Of a stretch of 64,000 bases of DNA, positions 63,679-64,000 are shown piece after piece. Source of the DNA: Lentzea alba (lineage in GTDB: Bacteria > Actinomycetota > Actinomycetes > Mycobacteriales > Pseudonocardiaceae); NCBI RefSeq assembly GCF_011067745.1, contig NZ_JAAMPJ010000011.1, positions 116,636-180,635 of the forward strand, in the 5' to 3' direction. Position 1 is the stretch's first letter. Every line of letters starts with the position of its first letter. The position numbers and the translations under genes are program-made. The notes under the pieces were generated by a model, which was not told the DNA's origin, ran no database searches, and saw only the letters and a program-made list of their open reading frames with translations.

Positions 63679-64000
63679 CTAGCGCCGCAACTCCCACACC
63701 ACGTCCACCCCGACCCGGTTGCCGAACGCCGGTTCGCGCGGCGGTGTGCGGCGGCCGATCTTGGTGAACCCGAGACGCCGCGGCACACCGCCGCTCGCGA
63801 TGTTGGCTTCGTCGTGCCAGATCTGGACGCCGCGCACGCCGTCCAGCGCGAAGGCGAACTCGACCAGTTCCGCCGCCGCGGACGTGGCGTGGCCGCGTCC
63901 GGTGTGGCCGGGGTGCAGCCAGTAGCCGATTTCCACCAGGTCGGGGGGGGCGGGGCGGGGCCCGCCGGGCCCCCCCACGATCGCCGCCCCCCCCGGGGTG
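63679..64000 (-). CDS. GNAT-family N-acetyltransferase (RimJ/RimL type), truncated at the window edge
   Basis: The minus-strand frame is open to the right edge and ends with TAG at 63679. The acetyl-CoA region is VEIGYWLHPGHTGRGHATSAAAELVEFAFALDGVRGVQIWHDEANIASGGVPRRLGFTKIGR, the classical RimJ/RimL pattern (GRGHAT as the P-loop-like motif). The N-terminal part is outside the window. The bases at 63943-64000 are runs of G and C that give a glycine/proline-rich segment, so local errors are likely. Confidence 0.8.
   Translation of the reverse strand, partial: TPGGAAIVGGPGGPRPAPPDLVEIGYWLHPGHTGRGHATSAAAELVEFAFALDGVRGVQIWHDEANIASGGVPRRLGFTKIGRRTPPREPAFGNRVGVDVVWELRR

Noticed and set aside
1..64000. 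CRISPR arrays, insertion sequences, phage attachment sites
   Set aside because: No spaced direct repeats, transposase or integrase genes were seen. The tRNA-Glu gene has no visible partial duplicate nearby.

Overview
The window is high-GC actinobacterial chromosomal DNA. The gene set points to the order Pseudonocardiales, something like Lentzea, Saccharothrix or Amycolatopsis: a WhiB protein, GarA, a mycothiol-type DinB/MDMPI enzyme, a DUF574 methyltransferase, an ANTAR protein, many GTG starts and frequent 4-nt start/stop overlaps. The genus call is inference. No prophage, insertion sequence, CRISPR array or classic secondary-metabolite cluster was found. The right edge (about 63940-64000) looks like poor-quality sequence at a contig end.

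Layout. 1-4134: end of an unknown gene, then a molybdopterin oxidoreductase and a FadD-type acyl-CoA ligase. 4367-9358 (minus): an ABC importer operon (binding protein, ATPase, two permeases) ending in its LacI-type regulator, divergent from a secreted PQQ-type sugar dehydrogenase carrying discoidin and fibronectin domains; a LacI-type operator lies between them. 11725-12915: a UGT-like glycosyltransferase. 13290-14818: a TetR regulator divergent from an alpha/beta hydrolase. 14780-18037 (minus): a GntR regulator, a DapA-type lyase and an IlvD-type sugar-acid dehydratase, probably for oxidative sugar-acid breakdown. 18114-21270: an ECF sigma/anti-sigma pair, with a second truncated anti-sigma gene 1.7 kb away behind the same kind of promoter.

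21285-25323 holds an NADPH:quinone reductase-like enzyme, a penicillin-acylase-family Ntn hydrolase and a DUF2236 protein. 25298-30676 (minus) is a tight four-gene operon (Na+/solute symporter, ureohydrolase, ThDP decarboxylase, aldehyde dehydrogenase) divergent from a PucR regulator; its enzyme set fits breakdown of 2-ketoarginine through guanidinobutyrate to GABA and urea. A tRNA-Glu(CTC) follows, then a run of small regulatory, membrane and secreted proteins, an M50 peptidase and argS. 38960-42518 has a WhiB3/WhiD-like protein and a SigF partner-switching module (SigF, RsbW, an ATPase-STAS fusion, RsbV, ANTAR).

43095-51012 is the conserved actinobacterial block known from Mycobacterium tuberculosis Rv1822-Rv1832: CDP-alcohol phosphatidyltransferase, gcvH, garA, MerR/FtsR, bifunctional nuclease, second MerR, then gcvP behind a tandem glycine riboswitch, with a double-Clp-N protein inserted. 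51074-64000 is a mosaic of small operons: methyltransferase, MDMPI and DUF3224 genes, WYL regulator, aldo/keto reductase, glycosyltransferase, von Willebrand A protein, kinase-like APH, a TPR regulator, an HxlR-Imm63 pair and a short-chain dehydrogenase.

Two features run through the window. Four intergenic palindromes share an exactly 47-nt ATG...CAT core. Seven convergent gene pairs overlap at their 3' ends.
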